DNA from: Tropicibacter alexandrii
GTDB taxonomy: Bacteria; Pseudomonadota; Alphaproteobacteria; Rhodobacterales; Rhodobacteraceae
Direction of reading: 5' to 3'
Length of the DNA: 64,000 nucleotides
Assembly (NCBI RefSeq): GCF_003667315.2
Contig: NZ_RCTZ02000002.1
Location: 248,001-312,000, forward strand
Part shown: in pieces, positions 18,627 to 27,270 of the stretch
How positions within the stretch are numbered: position 1 is the stretch's first letter
How the letters are laid out: each line of letters opens with the position of its first letter
Notes under the pieces: generated by a model
Told to the model about the DNA's origin: nothing
Databases searched by the model: none
What the model saw: only the letters and a program-made list of their open reading frames with translations
Program-made: the position numbers and the translations under genes

Positions 18627-19553
18627 ATGACAAGCCCCATCCCCCCTCTCAATCCCCTGCGCACATTCGAGGTCGCGGCGCGGCTGTGCAGTCTTACCTT
18701 GGCCGCGGAGGAATTGAATGTCAGCCAAGTGGCCGTGAGCCGTCAGGTCAAGACGCTGGAAGATTATCTGGGCGTGACGCTGTTCCGGCGTCTGCATCGG
18801 GGGGTGGAACTGACCGACGAGGGGCGCCAACTGTACGAAGGCATCGCGCATGCCTTTCAGGATATCGCCACGGCGTCGCGGCGGGTGTCACGTCGCGGGC
18901 GGCGCGACATTCTGGCCATCCAATCCTATACGACCTTTTCGCAGCGTTGGCTGATCCCCCGCCTGACGGATTTCCACGACAAGCACCCCCGGATCGAGGT
19001 GCGTCTCAGCTCGTCGACCGCGCCGGTCGATTTCGAAAGCCAGAACCTCGACGCGGCGATCCGGGCCGGAAAAGGCGATTGGCCGGACCTGCATTGCGAG
19101 AAGCTGGTGGACATCGAGCTGATCCCGATCTGCACCCCGGATTATCAGGAACAGCATGGCTTGTTCGACCCGAATGATCTGTCCCGTGTCCGGCTGCTGC
19201 ATTCCATGGCCCGGCCAACCGACTGGGCGGCGTGGATCAAGCGGGTTGGGGCCGATGTCGACCCCGAGCCGGGTATTCGCTTCGAAAGCTCGGCCCTCGC
19301 CTACGAGGCGGCGGCGATGGAAGGCGGGGTCGCCGTGGCCGTCAAGATCTTCGTCAAGCGCCAGTTGCAGAACGGAACTCTGGTCGCGCCGTTCGGTGAC
19401 CAGACCTGCTACAGCGGCGAGGGATATTTCCTGACATGGCCCAAGAACACCGCCCCGTCACGGACGCTGATCAAATTCCTCGACTGGATGCGCGACCGCA
19501 TTCAGGTGGACAATCCCGACCGCGGTTCAGACGGGACGGATGCGGGCGGCTGA
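18627..19553 (+). CDS. LysR family transcriptional regulator, GcvA-like
   Basis: This 308-residue regulator has an N-terminal winged helix-turn-helix (PPLNPLRTFEVAARLCSLTL, then ELNVSQVAVSRQVKTLEDYLGV) and a C-terminal effector-binding domain (about 95-300). It follows the thiolase by 135 bases on the same strand and is the natural candidate regulator of the TTT/CoA operon, probably sensing the carboxylate or a CoA intermediate. ATG 18627 matches the usual start just before the helix-turn-helix. Its last 52 bases overlap the end of a convergent LysR gene to which it is clearly related, a tail-to-tail paralogue pair. Confidence 0.88.
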   Translation: MTSPIPPLNPLRTFEVAARLCSLTLAAEELNVSQVAVSRQVKTLEDYLGVTLFRRLHRGVELTDEGRQLYEGIAHAFQDIATASRRVSRRGRRDILAIQSYTTFSQRWLIPRLTDFHDKHPRIEVRLSSSTAPVDFESQNLDAAIRAGKGDWPDLHCEKLVDIELIPICTPDYQEQHGLFDPNDLSRVRLLHSMARPTDWAAWIKRVGADVDPEPGIRFESSALAYEAAAMEGGVAVAVKIFVKRQLQNGTLVAPFGDQTCYSGEGYFLTWPKNTAPSRTLIKFLDWMRDRIQVDNPDRGSDGTDAGG

Positions 19554-20464
19554 TCTGTTTCCCCGGTGTCGTCCGGGGCAAAATGCACGCGAATCCAGTC
19601 CAGAAATTTCAACAGCGGCGAGGACGGTGCTTCGTCGTTTGGCCAAGTCAGATAGTAGCTTTCGCCTGTCCGGCATCCATGATCGAACGGGGCCACCAGC
19701 GTTCCGGCGCGCAGCTGCGTCTGAACGAAATGGCGGTTGGCAATCGCGACACCGAGATCCATCATCGCGCCTTCGTAGGCGAGCGCGCTGTTCTCGAACA
19801 ACAGGCGGTTCTGCGGGGCAAACCGTGCGCCGACCGAGTCCAGCCACGACGACCAGTCCTTGGGCCGCGCCATCGAATGCAACAGCTTGACCTTGGCGAG
19901 GTCCTCGATCCTGTCCAAGGGGGTCTCGGCAAGGAAGCCGGGTGAACAGACCGGGATCAACTCCATGTCGGCCAGTTTCTCGGCGTGCAGGCCCGGCCAG
20001 TTGCCATCACCGCCACGGATCGCAGCATCGAGATTGTCAGTATCGAAATCGGCGGCTTCGGGCGAGGATGACAGGCGCACCTCGATGCGGGGATGCGCCT
20101 TGTGGAAATCGCCCAGCCTTGGCATCAGCCAGCCGCGCGAAAAGGTGACATAGGACTGAATGGCCAGAATATTGCGCTGCCCCCGGCGCGACACGGTTTT
20201 TGTCGCATCCTCGATGTCCTGAAACGCTTGCCCTACGCCCTTGAACAGCAAGATGCCCTCGCGGGTGAGTTCGATCCCGCGATTGAGGCGGCGGAACAGC
20301 GTCACGCCCATGTAATCCTCGAGCACGCGCACCTGTCGACTGACGGCGACTTGGCTGACGTTGAGTTCTTCGGCAGCGAGGGTCAGGCTGTTGTGCCGCG
20401 CCGCCGCTTCGAACGCCTTGAGGGGGTTGAGCGGGGGCAGGGTGCGGTTGGGAATTGAGGCCAT
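19502..20464 (-). CDS. LysR family transcriptional regulator, GcvA-like (convergent paralogue)
   Basis: This 320-residue LysR protein has the helix-turn-helix SLTLAAEELNVSQVAVSRQV near residues 25-45, nearly the same as in the convergent regulator at 18627-19553, and an effector domain containing LAIQSYVTFSRGWLMPRLGDFH that also parallels its neighbour. The 3' ends overlap by 52 bases on opposite strands. ATG 20464 was chosen because it immediately precedes the conserved part; a start nine codons upstream is possible. The divergent neighbour is the DUF983 gene, 312 bases away. The inverted repeat GCCA-TCCAAT-TGGC (20519-20532) just upstream could be its autoregulatory site. Confidence 0.87.
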   Translation of the reverse strand: MASIPNRTLPPLNPLKAFEAAARHNSLTLAAEELNVSQVAVSRQVRVLEDYMGVTLFRRLNRGIELTREGILLFKGVGQAFQDIEDATKTVSRRGQRNILAIQSYVTFSRGWLMPRLGDFHKAHPRIEVRLSSSPEAADFDTDNLDAAIRGGDGNWPGLHAEKLADMELIPVCSPGFLAETPLDRIEDLAKVKLLHSMARPKDWSSWLDSVGARFAPQNRLLFENSALAYEGAMMDLGVAIANRHFVQTQLRAGTLVAPFDHGCRTGESYYLTWPNDEAPSSPLLKFLDWIRVHFAPDDTGETDQPPASVPSEPRSGLST

Positions 20465-20776
20465 GTCAGACTCCCGTGCATCGCGCGCCAAGCTGAATGT
20501 CGATTGTTTGCATCAATAGCCATCCAATTGGCATATGAACGCAACGCGCTTTTTCATCGTCCAAGTATGGCGGGGAAAGCGGTGCGGGTCAATGATGCTT
20601 GGCGCCATTGAGGCTTTGGTAAAGGGCGGATCTGCACGCGCGTCCTTGCCACAAGCGCGACGGGTCCAGAGGCGAAATGACACATGCTCCTTTCAATTTC
20701 ACTATTGTATGCATAATTTCTCAATCAATGGCGAATATGCGGCGCGCGCCCGCGTCGAGAAGAGGGAGGCATCGTG
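20465..20776. other. 312-base intergenic region between LysR and DUF983 genes
   Basis: No gene is seen. The region holds divergent promoters by position, the GCCATCCAATTGGC inverted repeat at 20519-20532 (candidate LysR site), ATTGTTTGCAT at 20503-20513, and the 15-base sequence listed separately at 20704-20718. The last 90 bases are AT-rich compared with the surroundings. Confidence 0.6.
20704..20718. promoter_or_regulatory. Candidate operator, copy 1 of ATTGTATGCATAATT
   Basis: The 15 bases ATTGTATGCATAATT, with the palindromic core TATGCATA, lie 59 bases before the DUF983 start. Exactly the same 15 bases occur at 22728-22742 before the Nit1 cluster. The two copies flank a MocR-type regulator gene, the most likely binder. 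Confidence 0.55.
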
Positions 20777-21211
20777 ATGTCCAACGTCGAAGCCGAAAGT
20801 GAAGAGTCCTGCGATGTGCGGGCTGCGCTGAAGCGTGGCTTGCGCTGCAAATGCCCGAACTGCGGCGAGGGGGCCGTGTTTGATGGCTACCTGAAGGTGC
20901 GCTCTGAATGCGGGGTTTGCGGGCTCGATTTCACGCCGCAGCGCGCCGATGATGGCCCGGCCTATGTGGTGATCTTGATCGTCTGCCACCTTGGCGGCTT
21001 CGCGCTGCCGGTCGCTTTCGAGCAGATGCGCGACAACCCCCTGATGGTGGCCTGCCTGCTGTCCGGGGCTGCGATCATCCTGTCATTGATCATGCTGCCG
21101 CCGGTCAAGGCGATGTTCGTGGCGTTCCAATGGGCCAAGGGGATGCATGGCTTCGGGCACGCAGGGCGCCCGGCCGTCAGCCAAGAAACGCGCTGTGCTG
21201 AAGGCTGTTGA
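20777..21211 (+). CDS. DUF983 family zinc-ribbon membrane protein
   Basis: This is a 144-residue protein with an N-terminal zinc-ribbon (CKCPNCGEG, then CGVCGLDF, giving two CxxC pairs at about residues 31-54) and two hydrophobic segments (about 67-84 and 92-113). This arrangement matches DUF983, which has no settled function; members often lie near cytochrome oxidase genes, but none is adjacent here. ATG 20777 follows GAGGGAGG; a GTG one codon earlier is also possible. Its last 35 bases overlap the end of the convergent MocR-type gene. A copy of the 15-base repeat lies in its upstream region. Confidence 0.8.
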   Translation: MSNVEAESEESCDVRAALKRGLRCKCPNCGEGAVFDGYLKVRSECGVCGLDFTPQRADDGPAYVVILIVCHLGGFALPVAFEQMRDNPLMVACLLSGAAIILSLIMLPPVKAMFVAFQWAKGMHGFGHAGRPAVSQETRCAEGC

Positions 21212-22547
21212 CGAGGAAATAGAGGTTGGCTCGCAGGGCTTCGCGCGACAGTGAGCCACCCAGACACAGCCGGACATGCTCTTCCGGCGGGCGTCCGACG
21301 GTGAAGGCATCCGATGGCATGATGCCGACCGGGCGCCCGGCCATGCGGGCGACGAGGTCTGCGCGACCAATGCCCTCCGGCAGCGACAGCCAGACATTGA
21401 AGGCGTTTTCGGCCCCACGGAAATCGAACCCTTCCAGAACGTCGCGCGCGATGGCTTGCCGGGCAGAGGTTTCTGACCGGATGAAGCGCCGGATCTGGTC
21501 GGCGGTGCCGTCCTCGATCCATTGCGTCGCCAGTGCTGCGGTGATGGGCGAGGCCATGACCGCCTGCACCTTCAGCGTCTGGCCCAGCGAATAGGCCAAC
21601 CGCCCCGTTGGCGCGACCGTGTAGGCCAGTCGCAAACCCGCCCCGATGCATTTTGCCAGCCCGCCAATGTGCCATGTCAGGTCCGGGGCCGAGACGGCGA
21701 TGGGGGCGGGGGCCTTGGCCGGGATGAAGCCATAGGCGTCATCCTCGATCAGCGGCAGGCCGTGCTTGTTCAGGATCTCCGAAATGTCCAGCCGCCGGTC
21801 CGTTGGGATCGTCAGCGTGGTCGGGTTCTGCAGGGTCGGGTTCAGGTACAGGGCCTTCGGGCCATGCCGGGTGATCGCGGCATCCAAGGCGTCCGGCAGG
21901 ATGCCATCCGCGTCCATCTCGACGCCGATCAGGTTCAGCCCGCGCCGGGAGGCGATGTTGCGAAAGCCGGGATAGGTGATCTGTTCGCACAGGACGGTGT
22001 CGCCCGGTTCCGTCAGGATGGTCAGGATGGCGCAGATCGTGCTGTGCGCGCCGGGCGAGACGACCAGCCGCGCAGAGGTGGGCACCATGCCACGCAGGCT
22101 GAGCCAGGTCGAGGCCGCTTCCTTGTCCTTGTCCGATCCGGTCGAGGACTGGTAGCGCAGCAATTGCAACAGGTTGGCCGAGACGTAGTCCAGCCCGCCG
22201 CGCATATTGGCGATCAGCCCCGGATCGGTGGGCTCGGGCGGCAGGTTCATCGACAGGTCTTCTTCGGTCAGGCGCAGCGGATCAGGGCCCGACGCGGCCT
22301 CTGCCGGTTTCGAGATGAAGGTGCCGCGCCCCACATGGCTGGTGACAAGCCCGCGCGCCTGCGCTTCGGTATAGCCGCGTGAGACGGTGGTGAAGTCGAT
22401 GCCCAACCGTTTGGCGAGCTGCCGCTGCGGCGGCAGGCGGGTGCCCGGCGACAGCACGCCTTGGCGAATGTCCTGCTCGATGGCGTCGGCAATCGCGATG
22501 TAGCGCGGTTTGCCGTTTGGGTCGGCCTGTGGCGTCCAGTCAATCAT
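21177..22547 (-). CDS. MocR-type regulator: GntR winged helix fused to aminotransferase-like domain
   Basis: This 456-residue protein has a GntR DNA-binding domain (about 12-80, with LPPQRQLAKRLGIDFTTVSRGY) and a fold type I PLP domain (about 110-450). PLP contacts are present: LIEDDAYG (Asp270) and Lys299 in IGGLAKCIGAGLRLAY. MocR proteins sense PLP or a PLP adduct with an amine or amino acid. ATG 22547 follows GGAG. It is divergent from the Nit1 cluster (275 bases between) and convergent with the DUF983 gene, and identical 15-base repeats lie before both neighbours, so I infer it controls one or both. True aminotransferase activity is not excluded. Confidence 0.88.
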   Translation of the reverse strand: MIDWTPQADPNGKPRYIAIADAIEQDIRQGVLSPGTRLPPQRQLAKRLGIDFTTVSRGYTEAQARGLVTSHVGRGTFISKPAEAASGPDPLRLTEEDLSMNLPPEPTDPGLIANMRGGLDYVSANLLQLLRYQSSTGSDKDKEAASTWLSLRGMVPTSARLVVSPGAHSTICAILTILTEPGDTVLCEQITYPGFRNIASRRGLNLIGVEMDADGILPDALDAAITRHGPKALYLNPTLQNPTTLTIPTDRRLDISEILNKHGLPLIEDDAYGFIPAKAPAPIAVSAPDLTWHIGGLAKCIGAGLRLAYTVAPTGRLAYSLGQTLKVQAVMASPITAALATQWIEDGTADQIRRFIRSETSARQAIARDVLEGFDFRGAENAFNVWLSLPEGIGRADLVARMAGRPVGIMPSDAFTVGRPPEEHVRLCLGGSLSREALRANLYFLVNSLQHSAFLG

Positions 22548-22727
22548 GTCGGTCTCCGTTGCCCGGCCTTGATACCCAATGATTCGCGGGAATTGAAGCG
22601 CATTGTATGGATAAGAGGCCGCAGGCGCGGCAAAGGTGCATCTCATCGCGCCGAGGCGTTTCAAATCAGCCTCAGACAGCGGCGATCTTTGGGGTGGATG
22701 CTTAATAATCCACCAACCGTCTTTAAT

Positions 22728-22742
22728 ATTGTATGCATAATT
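22728..22742. promoter_or_regulatory. Candidate operator, copy 2 of ATTGTATGCATAATT
   Basis: An exact second copy of the 15-base sequence found at 20704-20718, 80 bases before the first Nit1-cluster start, in a short AT-rich stretch (about 22700-22770). The following TTGAATTGATATTG may belong to the promoter, but no clean -35/-10 pair is evident. Confidence 0.55.
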
Positions 22743-22822
22743 GAATTGATATTGTTTTAAACATTGATCGACTTACCCTGCCGGAGCAAGCCTGTGGTCA
22801 TCCAACGAACAGGAGACTCAGG

Positions 22823-23305
22823 ATGCCCGCAGTTACACTAGAAGCCCATAAAGACGGTGATTACTTCGTCGATTACGAGGAAAAGGTCTTCGAGGACGTC
22901 AAGGCCGACGCTGGTGAGAAGGCGCTTGTGACCTTCCATACAGTTGCCTTCGAAGGGTCCATCGGTTTGGTCAACATTTTGCAGGCAATCCGTCTGCAAC
23001 GCAAAGGCTTCGAGACGTCGATCCTGCTGTATGGCCCCGGCGTAACCCTTGGTATTCAGCGCGGTTTTCCGACGCTGGGCGACGAAGCCTTCCCCGGTCA
23101 TCAGAACTTTGCCGCCAATCTGAAGAAGTTCATGGGCGAGGGTGGCAAGGTCTATTGCTGCCGTTTCGGGCTGCAGGCGCTGTACGGCCATGGCGAGGCG
23201 GCGCTGCTGCCGGGGATCGTGCCGATCGCGCCGCAGGACGTGCTCGACTGCATCCTGCTGCACCGCAAGGACAATGCCTTCATCCTCGACACCTGGACGC
23301 TGTGA
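22823..23305 (+). CDS. MSMEG_0572/Sll0783 family nitrogen starvation response protein
   Basis: This small cytosolic protein of 160 residues opens the Nit1 cluster. The pattern [20 protein letters not shown], then [16 protein letters not shown], resembles a DsrE-like fold and matches the Sll0783/MSMEG_0572 family, found almost only in Nit1 clusters. A pair of adjacent cysteines occurs in [14 protein letters not shown]. The role is unknown; the cyanobacterial homologue is named for induction on nitrogen starvation. The ribosome site AGGAGACTCAGG precedes ATG 22823. The nitrilase gene follows 63 bases later. Confidence 0.88.
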   Translation: MPAVTLEAHKDGDYFVDYEEKVFEDVKADAGEKALVTFHTVAFEGSIGLVNILQAIRLQRKGFETSILLYGPGVTLGIQRGFPTLGDEAFPGHQNFAANLKKFMGEGGKVYCCRFGLQALYGHGEAALLPGIVPIAPQDVLDCILLHRKDNAFILDTWTL

Positions 23306-23368
23306 TCCGGCGGGGCCGTGTCGCCCATCGGCGCGGCCCCCGACACCACGCACAAAGGGAGCCAGATC

Positions 23369-24358
23369 ATGAGAACCGACACCATTCGTGCCGCCGCCGT
23401 GCAGATCGCGCCGGACCTGACGGGCCGCGCGGGCACCATCGAGCGCGTGCTGAACGCCATTGCCGATGCCGCCGACAAGGGGGCGGAGTTCATCGTCTTT
23501 CCCGAAACCTTCGTGCCCTACTATCCGTATTTCTCCTTCGTTCTGCCCCCCGTGCAACAAGGTGCGGCCCATCTGGAACTGTACGATCAGGCCGTTGTCG
23601 TGCCCTCGCCGGAAACCAAGGCGGTGGCCGAGGCGGCGCGCAAGCGGGGCGTTGTCGTGGTCCTTGGCGTGAACGAACGCGATCACGGCTCGCTCTACAA
23701 CACGCAGTTGATCTTTGACGCCGATGGCAGCCTCGCGCTGAAACGGCGCAAGATCACGCCGACCTACCATGAGCGCATGGTCTGGGGGCAGGGCGACGGC
23801 GCGGGTCTCAAGGTCGTCGAGACCAAGGTCGGCCGCGTCGGCGCGCTGGCTTGTTGGGAGCATTATAACCCGCTGGCCCGCTATGCCCTGATGACCCAGC
23901 ACGAGGAAATCCACGCGGCGCATTTCCCGGGCAGCCTCGTCGGGCCGATCTTTGGCGAACAGATCGAGGTCACGATGCGGCACCACGCGCTGGAGGCGGG
24001 CTGCTTCGTCGTCAACGCCACCGGTTGGCTGACCGAAGAGCAGATTCAGTCACTGCACCCGGACCCCAAGCTGCAAAAGGCCATGCGCGACGGCTGCATG
24101 ACCTGCATCATCTCGCCCGAAGGCCGTCACCTTGCAGAGCCGTTGACCGAAGGCGAAGGCATCCTGATCGCCGATCTGGACATGAAACTGATCACCAAGC
24201 GCAAGCGCATGATGGACAGTGTCGGCCACTATGCGCGGCCCGAACTGCTGCATCTGGTACACGACGCGCGGCCCGCCGAGACGCGCGTCGCCGTCGAGCC
24301 AACCGCATATCCAAGTGCCGAACCCGATCCCGAGGAAAAGGAACCGAGCCATGTTTGA
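23369..24358 (+). CDS. Nit1 subfamily nitrilase (Sll0784-like)
   Basis: This 329-residue carbon-nitrogen hydrolase should convert a nitrile to a carboxylic acid and ammonia. The catalytic triad is visible: Glu46 in [10 protein letters not shown], Lys128 in [11 protein letters not shown] and Cys162 in [11 protein letters not shown]. The start ATG 23369 follows AAAGGGAGC. Its last 8 bases overlap the radical SAM gene. Nit1-type nitrilases have broad nitrile activity in vitro, but their natural substrate in this cluster is unknown; the co-conserved genes suggest synthesis or breakdown of a modified nitrogen compound rather than simple scavenging. Confidence 0.93.
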   Translation: MRTDTIRAAAVQIAPDLTGRAGTIERVLNAIADAADKGAEFIVFPETFVPYYPYFSFVLPPVQQGAAHLELYDQAVVVPSPETKAVAEAARKRGVVVVLGVNERDHGSLYNTQLIFDADGSLALKRRKITPTYHERMVWGQGDGAGLKVVETKVGRVGALACWEHYNPLARYALMTQHEEIHAAHFPGSLVGPIFGEQIEVTMRHHALEAGCFVVNATGWLTEEQIQSLHPDPKLQKAMRDGCMTCIISPEGRHLAEPLTEGEGILIADLDMKLITKRKRMMDSVGHYARPELLHLVHDARPAETRVAVEPTAYPSAEPDPEEKEPSHV

Positions 24359-25469
24359 ATCCGATCTGTCAGACGCCGACCTGATCAACGATCTGCAATC
24401 CCACGGCATGCGGCTGGTCGATCCAAGCGCGGGCCATGAGGCGCGGCGCGGGGGGGCGGGGCCTTCCGACCACAAGGCCGTCACCATCGGCGAGACCACC
24501 GTCATGGTGCCGGTCCACACCGCGCCCGCGTTCCAGTCGCCCTTCCTCGTCGAGCCACCGGATGCCAGCGGACAGGCCCGTGTGACCCGGGACGGGGCCG
24601 AAATCGCCAAGGTGCGCTTTCCCACGCGGCCCAAATTCTATGATCTCAGCACGGCGGACGGCATCCCCTACAGCCAGATCGCCACGCTGCATTCGCGCGA
24701 CGTTTTGGCGACCACGGTGCTTCAGACCTGCATCCGCTACGAGAGCCGCAAGAAGACCTGCCAGTTCTGCGCGATCGGCCAAAGCCTCGCCGCCGGGCGC
24801 ACCATCGCCCACAAGACGCCCGAGCAACTGGCCGAGGTCGCCAAGGCCGCGGTTGAGCTGGATGGGGTCAAGCACATGGTGCTGACCACCGGCACGCCCA
24901 AAGGCCGCGACCGGGGCGCAGCGGTCATGGTCGACAGCGCGCGCGCCATCAAGGCCGCGGTGGACCTGCCGCTGCAAGGCCAGTGCGAGCCGCCCGAGGA
25001 CGACATCTGGCACCAGCGGATGAAGGATGCGGGGATCGATGCGCTGGGGATGCATCTGGAGGCGGTCACGCCCGAGGTCCGCGCGCGCATCATGCCGGGC
25101 AAGGCGACGGTGCCGCTGGAGAAATACATGTCCAGTTTCGAGGCGGCGGTGAAGGTCTTTGGCCGCGCGCAGGTCTCCACCTACATCCTTGCCGGATTGG
25201 GCGACACGCGCGAGGCGATCCTCGAAATGGGGCAAAAGCTGTGTGACATGGGGGTTTATCCCTTTGTCGTGCCCTTCGTGCCGATCTCGGGCACGCCGCT
25301 CGAAAGCCATCCCGCGCCCAAGCCTGACTTCATGGCCTCGATCCTGCGCCCGCTGGGCGAGATGATCGTCAAGGCTGGCATCCGGTCCGAAGACATCAAG
25401 GCAGGCTGCGGGAAATGCGGCGCGTGTTCAGCCCTGTCCACCTATGAAAAGCTGAAGGTGCCGGCATGA
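24351..25469 (+). CDS. MSMEG_0568 family radical SAM protein
   Basis: This 372-residue protein is the radical SAM member of the Nit1 cluster. The putative iron-sulfur cysteines are Cys127, Cys137 and Cys140 ([15 protein letters not shown]), spaced C-x9-C-x2-C rather than the classic C-x3-C-x2-C. Three more cysteines, 353, 356 and 359 (CGKCGACS), could hold a second cluster. Segments such as [14 protein letters not shown] and [20 protein letters not shown] fit a TIM-barrel core. It overlaps the nitrilase by 8 bases and the acetyltransferase by 4 (ATGA). No reaction is established for the family; it presumably modifies the same metabolite as the nitrilase. Confidence 0.85.
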   Translation: MFESDLSDADLINDLQSHGMRLVDPSAGHEARRGGAGPSDHKAVTIGETTVMVPVHTAPAFQSPFLVEPPDASGQARVTRDGAEIAKVRFPTRPKFYDLSTADGIPYSQIATLHSRDVLATTVLQTCIRYESRKKTCQFCAIGQSLAAGRTIAHKTPEQLAEVAKAAVELDGVKHMVLTTGTPKGRDRGAAVMVDSARAIKAAVDLPLQGQCEPPEDDIWHQRMKDAGIDALGMHLEAVTPEVRARIMPGKATVPLEKYMSSFEAAVKVFGRAQVSTYILAGLGDTREAILEMGQKLCDMGVYPFVVPFVPISGTPLESHPAPKPDFMASILRPLGEMIVKAGIRSEDIKAGCGKCGACSALSTYEKLKVPA

Positions 25470-26008
25470 TCGAGCTTGAACCGCATCAGTTCCAATGCCC
25501 GGGCTACTATATCCGCGCCGCCTCCAAACCCTTCGAGGCGCGTGGGGCAGAGGCCTTGCGCCGCCGCGTCTTCGTCGAGGAGCAGGGGATTTTCCAGACC
25601 CATGACCGCGACGAGATCGACCTTGTCGCCACGCATCTGGTGGCGCTTTCGACCTATGCCCATGAGGCCGATCAGGTGGTCGGCACCGTGCGCATCCACG
25701 AGGACCGCCCCGGCCTTTGGTGGGGCTCGCGGCTGGCGGTGGATCGCGACTTTCGGCAGGTCGGGCGGCTGGGGACCGAGTTGATCCGGCTGGCGGTCTG
25801 CACCGCCAATGCGCGCGGGTGCCAGACCTTTCTGGCGCATGTGCAGAAACAGAATGTGCCGCTGTTCCGCCGGTTGAAATGGACCGTGCTCGAAGAGGTC
25901 ACCCTGCACGGCGTCCCGCATGCCCGCATGTCCGCCGACTTGGCGCATTATCCGCCCTGCGATGACCCGACGGTGGGTTGGTTCATGAAGCCCGGTCGCC
26001 GGGCATGA
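25466..26008 (+). CDS. MSMEG_0567/Sll0786 family N-acetyltransferase
   Basis: This 180-residue GNAT-fold protein should transfer an acetyl (or other acyl) group from CoA to an amine. Typical elements are EALRRRVFVEEQGIF-like AEALRRRVFVEEQGIF near residue 28, the strand VVGTVRIHEDRPGLWWGSRLAV and GRLGTELIRLAV, which corresponds to the acyl-CoA-binding loop. It is coupled to the radical SAM gene (ATGA at 25466) and to the AIR-synthase-like gene (ATGA at 26005). The family is restricted to Nit1 clusters, where its substrate is unknown. Confidence 0.85.
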   Translation: MIELEPHQFQCPGYYIRAASKPFEARGAEALRRRVFVEEQGIFQTHDRDEIDLVATHLVALSTYAHEADQVVGTVRIHEDRPGLWWGSRLAVDRDFRQVGRLGTELIRLAVCTANARGCQTFLAHVQKQNVPLFRRLKWTVLEEVTLHGVPHARMSADLAHYPPCDDPTVGWFMKPGRRA

Positions 26009-26979
26009 GCGACACGCTGACAGACATGGCGGAGGCGCTGCGCGCCCACCCTGCGATCCGCTCCAAGCTGGGGATCGCGCAGGCGGCGGGGATGCTGGGC
26101 TTGACGGGCGATGCCCCCGGCGCGCCGGGCGACGACGCCGCGATGATTGCGACCGCAGAAGGCTTTGACCTGCTGGCGGGCGAGGGCTTCATCCCTGCGT
26201 TCGTGCAGGCTGATCCGTGGTTCGCGGGGTGGTGCGGGGTGATGGTCAACCTGTCGGACATCGCCGCCATGGGGGGGCGTGCCACGGCGCTGATCGATCA
26301 GGTCTGGGCACCCGATGCCGAGGCCGCCGCGCCGCTGATGAAGGGCCTGCGCGATGCCGCCATTGCCTATGGCGTTCCGCTGGTGGGCGGGCATACGAAC
26401 TTCGCCGCCTCGGACCTGAACCTCGCCGTTTCGGTTCTGGGCAAGGCGACGGCGCCGGTCACCAGTTTCGACGCGCGCCCCGGCGATGTGCTGCTGGCGG
26501 CCATCGACCACCGGGGGCGGTATGTGAACTTCGACAATTTCTGTGCCGCGCTCGACGCCCCGCATGACCGGCTGCGCGGCGATCTGGCACTGCTGCCGGA
26601 CCTCGCCGAACGCGGCCTTTTGCGCGCGGGCAAGGACATCAGCCAAGGCGGTATCGCAGGCACCGCGCTGATGCTGGCCGAAAGCTCGAACGTGGGCGCG
26701 GTGCTGGATCTGGATCGCATCCAGCCGCCCAAGGACGTGCCGCCTCTGCGCTGGCTGCACAGCTTTCCCAGTTTCGGCTTTCTGCTGTCGGTCGCGCCGG
26801 ACCATGCCGCCGAGGTCTGCCTTGCCTTCCGGGCGCGCGGGATCTGGGCCGATCCGATTGGGACGATCACGGACGGCACACAAGTCATCCTGCACCAAGA
26901 CGGCGAAGCCGCGCCGTTCTGGGACCATGCCCAAACCCCCTACCTGTCGCTTTCCCGAAAGGAGCCCGTTCATGCCTGA
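26005..26979 (+). CDS. MSMEG_0567/Sll0787 family AIR-synthase-like protein
   Basis: This 324-residue protein resembles the PurM/ThiL/SelD/HypE superfamily of ATP-using enzymes. It shows the glycine-aspartate nucleotide motif APGDDAAMI near residue 40, VNLSDIAAMGGRATALID near residue 85 and GKDISQGGIAGTALMLAESS near residue 210, all landmarks of the fold. In Nit1 clusters this gene lies next to the acetyltransferase and is sometimes fused to it; here they overlap at ATGA. It may phosphorylate or ligate an intermediate with ATP, but the reaction has not been shown. The last 8 bases overlap the next gene. Confidence 0.85.
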   Translation: MSDTLTDMAEALRAHPAIRSKLGIAQAAGMLGLTGDAPGAPGDDAAMIATAEGFDLLAGEGFIPAFVQADPWFAGWCGVMVNLSDIAAMGGRATALIDQVWAPDAEAAAPLMKGLRDAAIAYGVPLVGGHTNFAASDLNLAVSVLGKATAPVTSFDARPGDVLLAAIDHRGRYVNFDNFCAALDAPHDRLRGDLALLPDLAERGLLRAGKDISQGGIAGTALMLAESSNVGAVLDLDRIQPPKDVPPLRWLHSFPSFGFLLSVAPDHAAEVCLAFRARGIWADPIGTITDGTQVILHQDGEAAPFWDHAQTPYLSLSRKEPVHA

Positions 26980-27256
26980 GATGCATTGGACGCTGCGCTG
27001 GCCCGATGGCAGCGAAGAGCGCTGCTATTCGCCCTCCAGCGTCATCACCGAACTCTTCACCCCCGGACAAACCTATCCTCTGCCGGATTTCCTGCACCGC
27101 GCCCGCATCGCGATGGAGCGCGCCTCGAACCGGGTCGAGCGCAAATACGGCTTCGCCTGTTCGTCGGCGATGGATCAACTCGACCGGATCGAACGGCGGG
27201 TCGCCGAATTCGAGGGCCAGCAGGACCCGCATGTCACCTGCCTGTCGATCACATGA
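26972..27256 (+). CDS. MSMEG_0570 family nitrogen starvation response protein
   Basis: This is a small protein of 94 residues beginning MPEMHWTLRWPDGSEERCYSPS and containing VERKYGFACSSAMDQLDRIE; both segments are typical of the MSMEG_0570 family, which occurs in Nit1 clusters and has no known activity. The ribosome site AAAGGAG lies within the end of the previous gene, which it overlaps by 8 bases. The spacing, two conserved cysteines and strict cluster association suggest a subunit or carrier for a neighbour, but this is inference. Confidence 0.85.
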   Translation: MPEMHWTLRWPDGSEERCYSPSSVITELFTPGQTYPLPDFLHRARIAMERASNRVERKYGFACSSAMDQLDRIERRVAEFEGQQDPHVTCLSIT

Positions 27257-27270
27257 AAAGGACCGAGACC

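Noticed and set aside
16710-18851. 713-codon open frame antisense to the thiolase and synthetase genes
   Set aside because: Composition is typical of antisense GC-rich DNA (His/Arg/Gly-rich) and both sense genes have intact catalytic motifs.
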